Source: Puccinia triticina (lineage: Eukaryota > Basidiomycota > Pucciniomycetes > Pucciniales > Pucciniaceae). From it: DNA of 64,000 nt. The stretch is taken from contig NC_070572.1 of assembly GCF_026914185.1 (NCBI RefSeq), positions 4,650,001-4,714,000 on the forward strand, given 5' to 3'. Below, piece by piece: positions 32,724 through 42,826 of the stretch. The translations under genes and the position numbers were made by a program. How positions within the stretch are numbered: the stretch's first letter is position 1; every line of letters begins with the position of its first letter. Below the pieces are notes generated by a model that did not search any database, had not been told where the DNA came from, and saw nothing but the letters and a program-made list of their open reading frames with translations.

Positions 32724-34768
32724 TCAATTACGACGAATCAAAAGAGGCGCTGCTAGAAACCAGACGGATATGATACAAAATGAAAGATTACTCACAGTCT
32801 TCCTGAAGGTTGCAAATTGGCAGCTCAAAGGTGCACACATCGAATGCGCTGCCATCCTCGTTCGCCCGTTCTTGGTGATGGCCTGTCTCTTGGTTTGCTT
32901 GCTGACAACGCAGGGCTTCGGAGGCCAAGAAAGAAGTTTTGAAACCATATTTACTTTCAATAATATGGGCGTTGTAAATATCTTTGATAATCGTGTTTTC
33001 CTTCACGTTCACTATCTCGATCAGGCTAAACGGGGTGTTTTTTTGCGGTCAGACTTTGGCACATGGTCTACATGAGAATAGGGAGAAATAATCTTACGTG
33101 CTGTCAGAAGCGCAGAACTGAAGTCTAGTTTCAGCGTCCTGCTCCATTGCTTTTCGGTAGAGGGAGCATGAGGACTAGTCGAATGGGCGTTTAAGAGTTA
33201 GTTTTCTGCGATAAGGTATTGTTATAAAAGGGCATGATCTAAATGTTGCATACCTTTCTAATAACAATCATTGAATTCTGAAGACAAAAGGTGGGTTCAG
33301 CAATCTATTCAAATCACTTGTGGAGGGACCCGATGCTGTTCGCGCTCGTGACATACCTGATGGTTAAGAACTGCCGATACACCAATCAAACGCATGATGT
33401 CGTCTGCGTTGCTTGCTAGACGGGGAGTTTGAATGCTTGGGCCAACAAATCGGCCGCCGGCGATGGCCGAATAGATACCAGTGTCAAGACTGATAGGCGA
33501 CTCCGCCTTGTTCTCAACAGACTGCGCCAACATGTGCTCTAGCTGTGAGCTTAGTTGGCGGAGGTTTGTTTCGACTGGGTGACTCTGGTTTGGAGATAGA
33601 TAGGGATCAAAAACTCGGGTCAAGCTGAAGTTGACATTTTGGGAAATCGACTTACCGAGTTGTACACGATCATTGGAACATTCATCTGCGCCATTTGAGA
33701 GCTAGATGTCAAATCCCTCTTGTTTCTCGGGGATCTCAAGTCCTGGTGTGCTTGGAGCAAATCCAATTGCGGGTTGGTGTTGGTAGCCTGAAGGATGACA
33801 TGGACAAGTCTGGTCAGCTTTCAAATCTCGGTCTGCAATGGCATGGTAGAAACGAGGCTTACGAGAGGACTGATAGCAGCCATCCAGTCAGGAGTTTGTG
33901 TCCTGTTACTGACAGTGTGGTCGCGGTTTCCCCCATGCTCAATAGGATAAAGAATAGTTCGGATCAAATCCACTTCGGACATCACGCCAAGGCTGGTTTC
34001 AGGGTTGTACTCGTAGACGCTGTTAAAATATATGTGCGTTTAGCTTTTAGGAGATCAATTGTTTAGCAGCGGAAAGTGACTCACAGGTCGTGAAGCACAT
34101 GATGAACAACATCTGGATGTCAACCAAATGAGTTGTTAATACTCAGCTCTCAACGACGAGGGGTATTGAGAGCGTTTTACCTTTTGCCATTTTTCCGGAG
34201 TGGGCTAAGGTGCTTGCCAAGAAGTTTGTATAATAGTTCCAATTGATCGTCGAAGTGACAATCCACCAATCCGGTCCTCCTTGGAGTGACGCATACTAGG
34301 ATGATGATCGGAAGTCAGTCGTCTGCAAGTGACATGTTCTGCTATCTTTGAGCTTACTGAAGGGATCTGGCAATCCTTGAATTTCCCTATGCCGCAGTGA
34401 AGAGGAAAGGGGTGTGGCAGTTGCTCGGCATATTGCTAAGATCCAAGCAATGGCACAAAGAAAATCGAGTTAGAGGACAAACGGCAATATAGGAATATAC
34501 ATAACAAGAAGCGTACAGATAGACTGAGGGCGTCGCCGTTGGGATAAGTTTTTAAATACTCATCCAATTTCATCTCCTGCCAATGCTGTGGGGTATTGAG
34601 CTGGCGGCCATGTTGTGAGTTGGCGGTTTTAGGCGTGGAGGCTGAATCGGCGAGCCCGATGATCCCCATGGCCGCACTCATCACCACGAGCGTTCGGGCT
34701 AGACTGCGAAGCCGGGTGCCTCTAGTGAGCTGTGAGCTGCTAGAGCAGGGTCGGCTGAAAGTAGGCAT
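32724..34768 (-). CDS. Predicted secreted protein of unknown function
   Basis: I do not recognise the family. Eleven exons fit on the minus strand: 34768-34517, 34435-34358, 34295-34181, 34112-34085, 34019-33863, 33787-33656, 33624-33357, 33277-33254, 33174-33098, 33025-32796 and 32752-32724, about 462 residues. The N terminus has basic residues, then LARTLVVMSAAMGIIGLADSAS, a plausible signal peptide. The mature part has paired Cys (HCGIGKFKDC) and aromatic-rich blocks (PDWWIVTSTINWNYYTNFL). Further on are VHHVLHDLVYEYNP, LDTGIYSAIAGGRFVG, and a C-terminal Cys-containing region (FDVCTFELPICNL). The joint between exons 6 and 7 is out of phase by one base if the AG at 33625-33626 is used. All other joints keep frame. 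The secreted location is a prediction; a role at the cell surface or in host interaction is only a guess. Confidence 0.7.
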
Positions 34769-34943
34769 CGTTCTTGAATTCTTTTAAAGAGCGTAAGGAG
34801 TAAGGAAAACTGAATGTCGATTGCCAGCTACTTGGTATGCCGGTTCAAGGGGATGGTGATGGGGGGACACCGCAGTCTTGGAGGCTCCTTTTTGTAGGAG
34901 CCTGTCCCTCTGAGAGATCTGCTTGCGGGCATGCCAGCGTGTA
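34769..34943. promoter_or_regulatory. Upstream region of the secreted-protein gene
   Basis: A short spacer between the start of the secreted-protein gene and the end of the next minus-strand exons. It has a hairpin, GGCTCCTTTTTGTAGGAGCC, at about 34887-34906 that could act as a terminator-like or repeat structure. No TATA box is evident. Confidence 0.3.
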
Positions 34944-35440
34944 TCATCCGAGAAAGGTTTCAGGATGTGTAAAAGCTTTCTGGAGATGAGACACTGATAA
35001 CACCTCGGGTGCTTCGTACACCTCCACCCGAATGCAGTACCTTCCCTGACGAATGGTTTGGTGAAGGTCCTGTTTCACTTCCATAAATCTGTAGTGGCGT
35101 TTCTTCTGTTTGGCCCTGTCTGGCCGGAGTTTGCAAGGAATTACCAACAACATCGCTGGAGCAATCCAAGGGCAACTGGCATCCAGACGAAATGTACTCG
35201 CGCCCGATCACACATCCGGAGTCCACATCAGACACGACTATGGGTGTCGGTGAGGTGAATGTATACACAAACCTCCTACCTCCATGCCTCGAGTAAGCCT
35301 CTCCGAAGGGCAAGCCTGGCGGGAGAAGTTCGAGACCGAGCTTTCGAAATGTTTCAACCTGCCTCCCGGGCTGTGCCCTCGGCTAAATTATCCTGGACAT
35401 ACGCAAGCTGGACTGTTGGTTTGCCGAAGACCTCAATCTT
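34944..35440 (-). CDS. Exons of an unrecognised gene, incomplete
   Basis: Three adjoining stretches on the minus strand read like protein and splice together. AAGATTGAGG from 35440 gives KKIEVFGKPTVQLAYVQDNL. After an intron ending near 35313 comes GLPFGEAYSRHGGRRFVYTF with SPTPIVVSDVDSGCVIGREY. After a second short intron near 35120 comes KKRHYRFMEVKQDLHQTIRQ ending FLG at 34944. The last step is in phase only if a weak GTTGGT donor is used; with the better donor the protein continues in another frame to 34960. No 5' exon with a start codon was found. The family is unknown to me. It might be a small gene or a decayed one. Confidence 0.4.
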
Positions 35441-35886
35441 CTTTGAAGTTGGTACGTCATATTTATGTTAATACTTTGATCATACCAGCTTTGCCAGGGC
35501 GAGTTTCTTAACCCGAACAACGTGCGAGCTTATCAGAAAAAAAAAGTTGTTCTCAAAGGTGGTTTGATCACGTTTGCTGGTTAATGAGACATGTTTATAT
35601 TGTGACATCAAAAAACTGCAAAAGTTCTTTCAACGGGTGCCCTCTTGGCGTGGAGCAGGAGGAAAAACGAGCGGCGGTAGTGTAGACATATACAATGATA
35701 GGATATAATGGTGGTATTCGGAGATGAAAATTGTACTACTGAGAAATAAAAAGGCCAAAAAAGTTCATTTCGCGTGAATGCGACTGTCCTTAGTAGTCAA
35801 AAGGAGGAGGAAGTGTACAAGAACAAGTGAGATAAGAGAGGAAGACGGCTGAGAAATAGGAAAATAATTGGTCGGCACCAAAGACA
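35441..35886. other. Intergenic between two minus-strand genes
   Basis: AT-rich, no gene seen. It should contain the 3' region of the SH3 gene and the missing 5' end of the exons at 34944-35440. Confidence 0.35.
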
Positions 35887-37129
35887 TCAAATCGGTTTAA
35901 CGTAAGACGACGGGAACATTCCAATCGGGCCGTTATTGATCTGTCCATTCCACCAATCATCTGAGACTGGTCATTGAATTTTTGTTCCGGTAAAATGCCA
36001 AATTAGATCACCAGAAACATGAAAAACCATGGATGGGTGGGGGAAATGAGAAAAATAACGAGCAATGTCAATGATTGTAATAAGCAGGAAGATGCTTCAT
36101 TGGAGGAGACAAGGAGGAGTAGGAGACATTACGAAACTATGTTCGGTAACTTTGATGATTTGATGCTCTTTGAAAGACAAGTCTTCTTGACTTGTACCCT
36201 CATAATCGTACAGAGCTTCAACCAATTCTTCCTCTTGATGTGGTTTTGATCTTGCCGGGGGAGCAGGAGGGGGTGGCGGTTGTGAGTACGATGATGCGGC
36301 TGAGGAAGGTGTTACCCGACGAGTTGGCGGTGGGGCAAAAGAATTCTGGTTGCTTATCGGCGGCGTGGCTGAGAATCCCGGTAATTAATATTCAAGCGAG
36401 ACATTCGGTTTTTCCGGTTGAGGTAAATCATCGTAGAAAATGGGGCGATAGCTTCAAAAAAATTCAGTCAATCTGCTCATCTATAGATGCCCGAAGGTAT
36501 CGTGAAAAAAAAAAACACAGACCTGCCAGTTTGTTCATGGCGGGAAAGCTGTTTGATGGTTTTGATGACGCATGAGGAGGTTGAGATTGCTGCTGAGCCT
36601 GTTCTGAGTTTGCGAAATGATTACCGAATTTCCCGGATAACTGGCCGACTTTACTACCGATCCCATTAAGATGTTTGGAGGCAGAGGATGCGGCAGAAAC
36701 GTTTGACGGTTTGGCTAATGATGGCGGTACTCCTGCCGTTTTAAGTGCCGAGGCTGTCATCTTTGGATTTGAGCCGGCTAGGTTCGAAAGTGCTGAAAAA
36801 TTGTCGCTATTCGATGCACTAGATTGTTGTTGAAAAAGGTGGGGTCTTGATTCAAAATACTGCATCAAATAAATAAAAAACAGATCAATCTCCACGCTTT
36901 TAGGACGGGTTTCCTGGTTTTGCAAGGGCAGATTAATTACTAAGAAAGATGGTAACTGACTTCATCGAGTATCGAATAGAATGCTTGCTGGTTTTTTGTT
37001 TGGTTTTTTCAAGCGTTTATCAATTGATCAATCATCCATTTCAGTCTGCGGGTACATAGGAATAGAGAATCGATGGATGAAACATTTTACCTTATCAACC
37101 GATGATAGACTTGACCAAGTTGAAGACAT
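35887..37129 (-). CDS. Small SH3-domain adaptor protein
   Basis: Likely a cytoplasmic adaptor that binds proline-rich partners, by analogy with fungal Lsb1/Pin3-type proteins that act on Las17/WASP and actin patches; the analogy is inference. Five exons fit: 37129-37091, 36987-36961, 36859-36523, 36368-36138 and 35966-35887, giving 237 residues. The N terminus MSSTWSSLSSVDK joins QAFYSILDE and YFESRPHLFQQQ, a short helical block typical of basidiomycete members. The middle is Ser/Ala/Gln-rich with a proline run (PPPPPAPPARSKP). The SH3 domain occupies the last 60 residues: EALYDYEGTSQEDLSFKEHQ with the ALYDY motif, then DDWWNG and FPSSYVKPI at the C terminus. Exon 2 is only 27 nt. Phases agree at every joint. 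Confidence 0.85.
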
Positions 37130-37206
37130 TATGAGGTATGCTGTTCGGATGGTTCGCTTGGTGATGGTGATATGCCAAATTCCGATTGCAGCTCTGCTGC
37201 CGTTGG

Positions 37207-37370
37207 GGGGTAGGCATGGCAATCGGGCGGGTAGGCTGGCGGGCCGCCCGCGGGTCGGCTTTTTGGGGAAATTTGTGCAGACGGCGCGACCCGACAGACC
37301 CGCGACCAGGCGGATGCGGGTAGCCCGCCGGGCGCCCGTCGGGCCAATCCCTGGTATGCCCGGCAGCCCC
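37207..37370. repeat. GC-rich CGGGCGGG / CCCGCCGGG repeat
   Basis: A 160-bp island far richer in GC than its surroundings, with GGGCGGGTAGGC words at the left and CCCGCCGGGCGCCCGTCGGG at the right. GCATGGCAATCGGG and the complement of CCAATCCCTGGTATGC are only loosely symmetrical. It resembles the CCCAACCC-rich subterminal sequence of the element at 10153 and may be a small non-autonomous element. It lies just upstream of the SH3 gene. Confidence 0.45.
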
Positions 37371-38993
37371 TTGTTCAGCCTCAGGGGAGAGCATTTCAGC
37401 TTTTGGTGGGCACTTTTTCATAATCAACCTCACACACTTGTCTCTGGACGCTTTTCCTTCTAGTTTTCATTTCTGGGACCACACAAGCAGTCCCCATGTA
37501 CCTACTATTTTGTTTGTCTCCATCCCATCAGCTGCCTTCACTATCCTGCTGTGTAACATTTTTATTTCCTCTTGGGCATTGCACTTGAATTCCATGCAAT
37601 TCAACACATTAAAACTGTATTCAGTGCTGAAACATGCTATGCTGTTTCAATGACTGTAGCCCATGAGTGCGTATAGACATTTATGTGCATAGCAAGGGTT
37701 ATTATGTTTTTTGATTAATCATTTCAACTGCTGTATTTCATGCGGAATCTTTGTTCCATCATCTTCCATGAGATGTGGCAATTCATATAGGTTTTTTTGT
37801 TTCAGTCTCTTTGGAGGAACAAAATTGGAAAACACACAATTAACTAGACAAGGCCCTCACAAGTTCAAGAAGGTAACACAGAGATTCTCCTGGACAAGCC
37901 CCTCATTTTGTTGGGTGACTTTGTAGTCACCCAATGAGAGATGGCAGCTGTACAGCAGATTGAAAAAAAGCTTGATTTTCCTGATGCTCTCAGGCAAGAG
38001 GGTCAACATAGCAAATAAGTCCCTCCTTCAGAGGGTCCCTGCAGGACAGTGTCCCCCCTCCACATAGAGAGAGACTTAGTTAAGTTAGGGATGAGATCAA
38101 CCATTTTGAATTGGTTGAGTGCATCCCAGCCAAATATGCTGGCAGTGTGCTCAAACGGTGTGGTAAGATCAATCAACATGGTACTACCTTTAAATATCCT
38201 TAAATTACATATTACATATAACTTATAGCATGATACATACTCAAAAAGTGTGTATGTTACAATGTAAACATGTTCTAAGATGTTACATACATCTTTCTGT
38301 GAAACTTTTTCATCCAAAAGCGCTCCCATTAGCTGGTTTTTCATCTATACATAAATACTAGGTTTTGTCTTCACACATCACAGATATGATCATCACTACA
38401 CATTAAATTCCCAATCTGGTTATATTTTAAAAGCTTAAATCTTGTCTAAGTAATTAGGGTGAAAGCCAGGAGTATTTTATTTCACAACACCTTCCCAATG
38501 TGGTATATTTTTCACTACACATGGTACAGCTTTCCCAAAGTAGCTATTTCTTTTCACACTATATTAAATTCTTCTTTCACGCTTTATTATTATTATTTCA
38601 CACTGCTTATTATTTCACACATCACAAAACCACTCTCAGACGTGTTTTTCTCTATAAAAGGAGGCCTTCCTTGCCCCTTCTTGTTTCCTTTTTCCCCATG
38701 TCTGCACTAGTTTATATATTTACATATAAAGCATTCATCACTTCAAAATATTAGCTTCATAAATTGCCCCCTTCAAATATTGAACTCTTCTAAAAATTGA
38801 ACACTTCTAAATTTGCCCTCTTCAAACAATTGCCTCAAATCTCAAAACACCTACAAGGTTTAACAAGTTAAATAACTTAGACTAAAAATCTTCAGAAGAT
38901 TGCGCCACACTAAAATTCTAGTGTACTCCCAAAGCTTATTACAGGAGGGCAGCCTTTCAAGCACCCTTGTAGCGTGTCATTTTTGTGATATTC
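37371..38993. other. Intergenic, repeat fragments only
   Basis: AT-rich DNA without a supported gene. A TATAAAAGGAGGCC box at about 38655 resembles the one at 14309 and may be an LTR remnant. At 38107-38140 one end of the palindromic element described at 12281 is present (CCCAGCCAAATATGCTGGCAGT). Confidence 0.4.
38014..38086. repeat. Short GC-rich palindromic element
   Basis: TAAGTCCCTCC near the left and GAGAGAGACTTAG at the right are imperfect inverted complements around a CCCTGCAGGACAG-type centre. This is a worn copy of the family at 481, 1144 and 1226. Confidence 0.45.
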
Positions 38994-39593
38994 TACACGG
39001 CGGACGCAAAACTCCGAAGGATGTCCAAATAATATTCAGAGATCCTTCGAAGTTCCCGCCAGTAGCAGGGGACGTCGCGGACCTTGGTCCACAGCAGAAA
39101 CGAAGGCCCTCCGAAGGGGGATGTCGAATGTACTCCGAATGCGCTTCGGAGTACCTCCGGAGGAAAGCTCCTTCGACTCTCCTCCAAAGGGAATCTTTGA
39201 AGTAAATTCGAATATATTCCAAAGGGCCTCCGAAGTGTTTAGACTTCAAAGTTTCTTCAATTGCTGCCTTCGAATGCCCTCCGATTGGTTTGAAGGGCAC
39301 ATTCGAAGGAACTTCGAAGTTCCTTCGAAGTCGGCTCAGACACTGGGCCGGGCTTGCCTGGGTTGCTTGTTGGAACGGGCCGCCCGGGCAGATTCACACA
39401 TGGGCCGCCCATTCAGGTTGGGTGCATTTGCTGCCCGTTCAGAAACGGACAGCTCGCATCTTTGCGGGCAAGCCACCAAGGGCTCACAGTGCTCACGGGG
39501 CCCCTGAAGGGGCACCCCTTACTTGTAGATAGCAATACTATGCATTCCCTCATGTCTTATCTTACAACGGTATCACCTTGTTTGACAATGAGA

Positions 39594-40100
39594 AAGCCCA
39601 AATTTGATCCGATTGTCAACATCTGCTTGCCATCCAGCAGCGTTGGTAGGGCGTGGCGAAGCAAAGTAGAAAGGATAACATCCACAATGTAAGTGGATCT
39701 GACGGGCCGTCTGGGCATTTCGAGTCAGGGTAAGGATCGGGCATGCTGGGCGGTACTTGGAGACCAATTTGGCCGTGCTTCCCCTGTGCATCAAATTCAG
39801 ATCAAGTCAATAGTCCGTTCGCCTCGGTACAGGACTTGGATGAAGCAGATGAGAACCTACGAAGTGGACATAACAATGATGGCTCCTGCGTTCTGCTCGA
39901 GGGCTGCAGCGACAGCAGCCATGGCTACAGTCTCAGTGGTAGATGTTGGCTTAGGTTGGAGCATGCGGAGCTTGTTGAACAAGGGGGGATAGCAGATCGA
40001 GGATTCAGCCAAGAAGCAGGTTTCGGCCATCATGGCGACGGCCAACTCGGGGTATGATCCCTCGGCGGTTTCTCCTGATAACATCACACAATCAGCACCA
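39594..40100 (-). pseudogene. Captured pyruvate kinase fragment
   Basis: From 40100 leftward the frame reads [20 protein letters not shown], then [39 protein letters not shown] and IVMSTS. An intron (about 39797-39870) follows, then GSTAKLVSKYRPACPILTLT with NAQTARQIHL and DVDNRIKFGL. These are the end of the barrel and the C-terminal domain of pyruvate kinase, which makes pyruvate and ATP from phosphoenolpyruvate in glycolysis. The active-site barrel before GADCVML and the end of the protein are absent. The retained intron shows the piece was copied as DNA, not from mRNA. Confidence 0.85.
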
Positions 40101-41623
40101 CCCGGCTCGTCGCCTGGACCAGCAGAAGTTCCAGGAACTCCTCAGCATCCTGCGCGCTCTGCGCATGCCGCAAGCCCTTGATCATCGAGCTTGCCAGCGC
40201 AAAGCCGAAGTAGATCGCCCCGTCGGCCACATATCCTGCCTCCTCGTTGTCAAACCGCAACCCACACACCTCCTCGATCTGGCCTATCACCTCCACCGTC
40301 CTGTTGTCGCGCGAGTCGAGCAGGAACTGCGAGAGGCGCTGGTTGCCAAGGATCTCGGACTGGCAGAAGTCGTGGACGGCCGAGCGGGTCAGCTTCAATG
40401 CGGCCGCATAGATTGCCGGGTCCTCAAGATGGAGCAGCGTGACACCGGTCCAGAAGGATGCCGAGGGGTGAGGCGAGTTCGATGCCACTCCGGCCAGGAC
40501 TTTGGCGCCGCAGGAGATAATTGACGTCGCTAGTGCGCGGTCAATTCCCGATGGAAGACCGAGGGCAGGCTTGAGGGCCAAGAGGACTTGGGACAGCAGG
40601 TCGTCATCCACCTCCTCCGTTAGGAGATATCCAAGAACCACAAAGGCGTGTGGTTGCAAGGCCGGATTGGCTTGGAAACAGGTCGATGTCACCAAGCTAG
40701 CCCAGCGAGACCTCCACCGGTTAATAGTATCTACCATCGCATAATAAAAATCAGCCAAGAATCCCAAGACAGAGATGGTTTGTAGGTTACCTATAGCGGG
40801 AGAAGCGACCTTGACAGCCTCGATCAAGAGCTGGACGATGGACTCGAGCGCGACAGGGGAGATTGGCTCGCGGAAGCCAAAGTCGTCCTCGGTGTACCTG
40901 AGCGCGAGGTCGTTACGGTAGAGGCCGAAGAGGGCCTGGGTAGCGGGCAAGCCGAGGCGCTTGATGATGGCGTAGAGCGCCGAGGCCTCGTGGTTGGGCC
41001 CCTGGAGCGAGCAGAGACAGGTGAGCGTGTTGATGACAATCGCGTAGATCGCCGAACGCTGGCTCGCCAGCCCCGTCCCCACTAGCATCGTCATGATGTG
41101 CAGGATGTCTGGCAGGTACAGCTGTGCTTGGATATGCGCCGAAAACGAGATGCTCATCTCCATCCGCACCAACACCGTGATCTCCGGCCATTCCGGACTG
41201 TCGGAGATCATTGCCACCGGCTGCGCCGTCGTCCGTCCGATTGCCTGCACAACAAACACCACCTCTCAACCGTCAACAAAAACACACACCCCCTCAGAGA
41301 AAACCCCATGGTGACCCACCCTTAGGTTCTGGAGCCAGGACTTGACGGCATGGGCGTAGACGGCGACCTCGGAGGCCGAGGCGGTGGGCAGGGTGATGAA
41401 GAACTCATCGAGGAAGGGAAAGGTTGCCGAGGGCACGGCGCGGGCCAGCCGGTCGCTGATGTCCGAGATGAACGCCAAGCCGAGCCGCGGGATATACCCC
41501 TTTCAACACACCAATCGTCAGCTTCAGCCGCCACAGGGAGCGAAGAGAAAAGGAGATATTAGTGTCAAGTGCGATGGCCAGCGGCCGCCCCGGTTCAGCT
41601 AGAGCAAGAAGGCAAAGATCAAG
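40101..41623 (-). pseudogene. Captured neurofibromin/IRA-type Ras-GAP fragment (no GAP domain)
   Basis: The protein-like exons run from about 41499 (AFISDISDRLARAVPSATFP) through LPDILHIMTMLVGTGLASQR and IVQLLIEAVKVASPAI. They continue with TCFQANPALQPHAFVVLGYL to MIKGLRHAQ and [10 protein letters not shown] near 40110. This order matches the part of NF1/IRA proteins downstream of the GAP and Sec14-PH regions (human counterpart has FQYNPSLQPRALVVFG). Introns near 41250-41325 and 40735-40790 are kept. The GAP catalytic domain is missing, so it cannot act on Ras. The 3' end joins directly to the pyruvate-kinase piece at about 40101. Sequence from 41500 to 41623 may be one more damaged exon. Confidence 0.8.
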
Positions 41624-42296
41624 TTTCAGTACAAGAGGGGAGCTGGTGGGGGATGTCGAGCGGAGCGTCCTGGTGGGAGATGTTGGCTTCGCTCGAGGTG
41701 TCTGCCAAAGGATGTCCGGTTGACATCCGGAGGGCCTCCGAAGGCCCTCCGAATATCCTTGGGATGTCATTCGGAGGCCCTTCGGAGTGGATAACATCCG
41801 AAGGGCCTCCGGATGACCTCCGAATATCCTTGGGAGGTCATCCGGAGGCCCTTCGGATGTTATCCACTCCGAAGGGCCTTCGGAGCTGGAATCCTGGCCT
41901 CCCAAGGACATTGGGATGTCATTCGGAGGCCCTTCGGAGTGGATAACATCCGAAGGGCCTCCGGATGGACTCCGAATATCCTTGAGATGTCATTCGGAGG
42001 CCCTTCAGAGTGGATAACATCCGAAGGGCCTCCGGATGACCTCCGAATATCCTTGGGAGGCCAGGGTTCCATCTCCGAAGGCCCTTCAGAGTGGGTATTG
42101 ATCCGGTCCAACCCGCTGGTCGGACGGATATTTCTGTCACATTCGAATGGACTTCGAAGATTTCGCCGCAACTTCGGGGAAACTTCGGAGATACTTCGGA
42201 GAATGTGCGAAGGACCTCGACTTCGGAGGTCCTCCAAATGAAATCACCCACTTCGAAGGTTTTTCGGAGAAAAACCTTAAAAGTGCGTCCGCCGTG

Positions 42297-42826
42297 TACA
42301 TTTCCCCTCCAAGCTCTACTTACCGTTGCGTGAGAGTTCCACAACGGACTTGGGGACAGGCCATAAGGGTTGAAGGTTCTGTTCATGTGGAGTAAGATGC
42401 AGTTAATACAAAAGCGGAGCATCAACATTGGTGTTACATGCATGACAGATAACTGTATAGGTTTGTTTGGCTCCCAGGGCCAGAGGCTATTTTTTTAGTT
42501 ATATGTAGATTGGTTACACTTCTAGCAGGGTAAGGTATTATTCCACTTACACTTAACTGATTTCTGTAACCTGGGAACTTCTCTGAGAAAAGTATCTTTA
42601 AGATCAATATGTAAATCTAGAATTTTGTGTGCATTTTTTTTTCATCATGAACAGTAACCTCTTCATAAGTGAAAACATGGATCCGTGCCGGGATGAGCAT
42701 GTAGTTACCGCTGTCATCAAAGATCACCTAACAAAAGGACATTGATAATTACGCTGAGGTTTACTGTCGGGCATTACTGGTACTGGACATTTGTTTAACA
42801 GAAGAAGGGTCTTTCTACCACCGGTT
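42297..42826. other. Intergenic, no gene seen
   Basis: Spacer between the Pack-type element and the 3' end of the cytidylyltransferase gene; AT-rich, with no recognisable feature. Confidence 0.4.

Larger units (their letters stand above)
38996..42296. mobile_element. Probable Pack-type transposon carrying two host gene fragments
   Basis: The inverted ends CACGGCGGACGC and GCGTCCGCCGTG are exact complements and both are flanked by TA. The subterminal 330 bp on the left and 600 bp on the right are crowded with CTTCGAAG, TCCGAAGG and ATCCGGAGG words in both orientations, as in subterminal arrays of TIR transposons. No transposase is present. The interior instead carries a pyruvate-kinase fragment and a neurofibromin/IRA fragment on the same strand, both with introns kept. 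The ends could belong to two separate copies, since the only duplication is TA, but the paired TIRs facing outward favour one element. Confidence 0.65.

Noticed and set aside
40191..41325. Plus-strand and other-frame ORFs over the captured fragments
   Set aside because: They are shadows caused by the high GC content of the NF1/IRA exons; only the minus-strand frame matches a protein family.
41600..42300. Long ORFs in the CCGAAGG-rich segment as a repeat protein
   Set aside because: The frames are open in several phases on both strands because of the short DNA repeat; the segment is the subterminal array of the TIR element.
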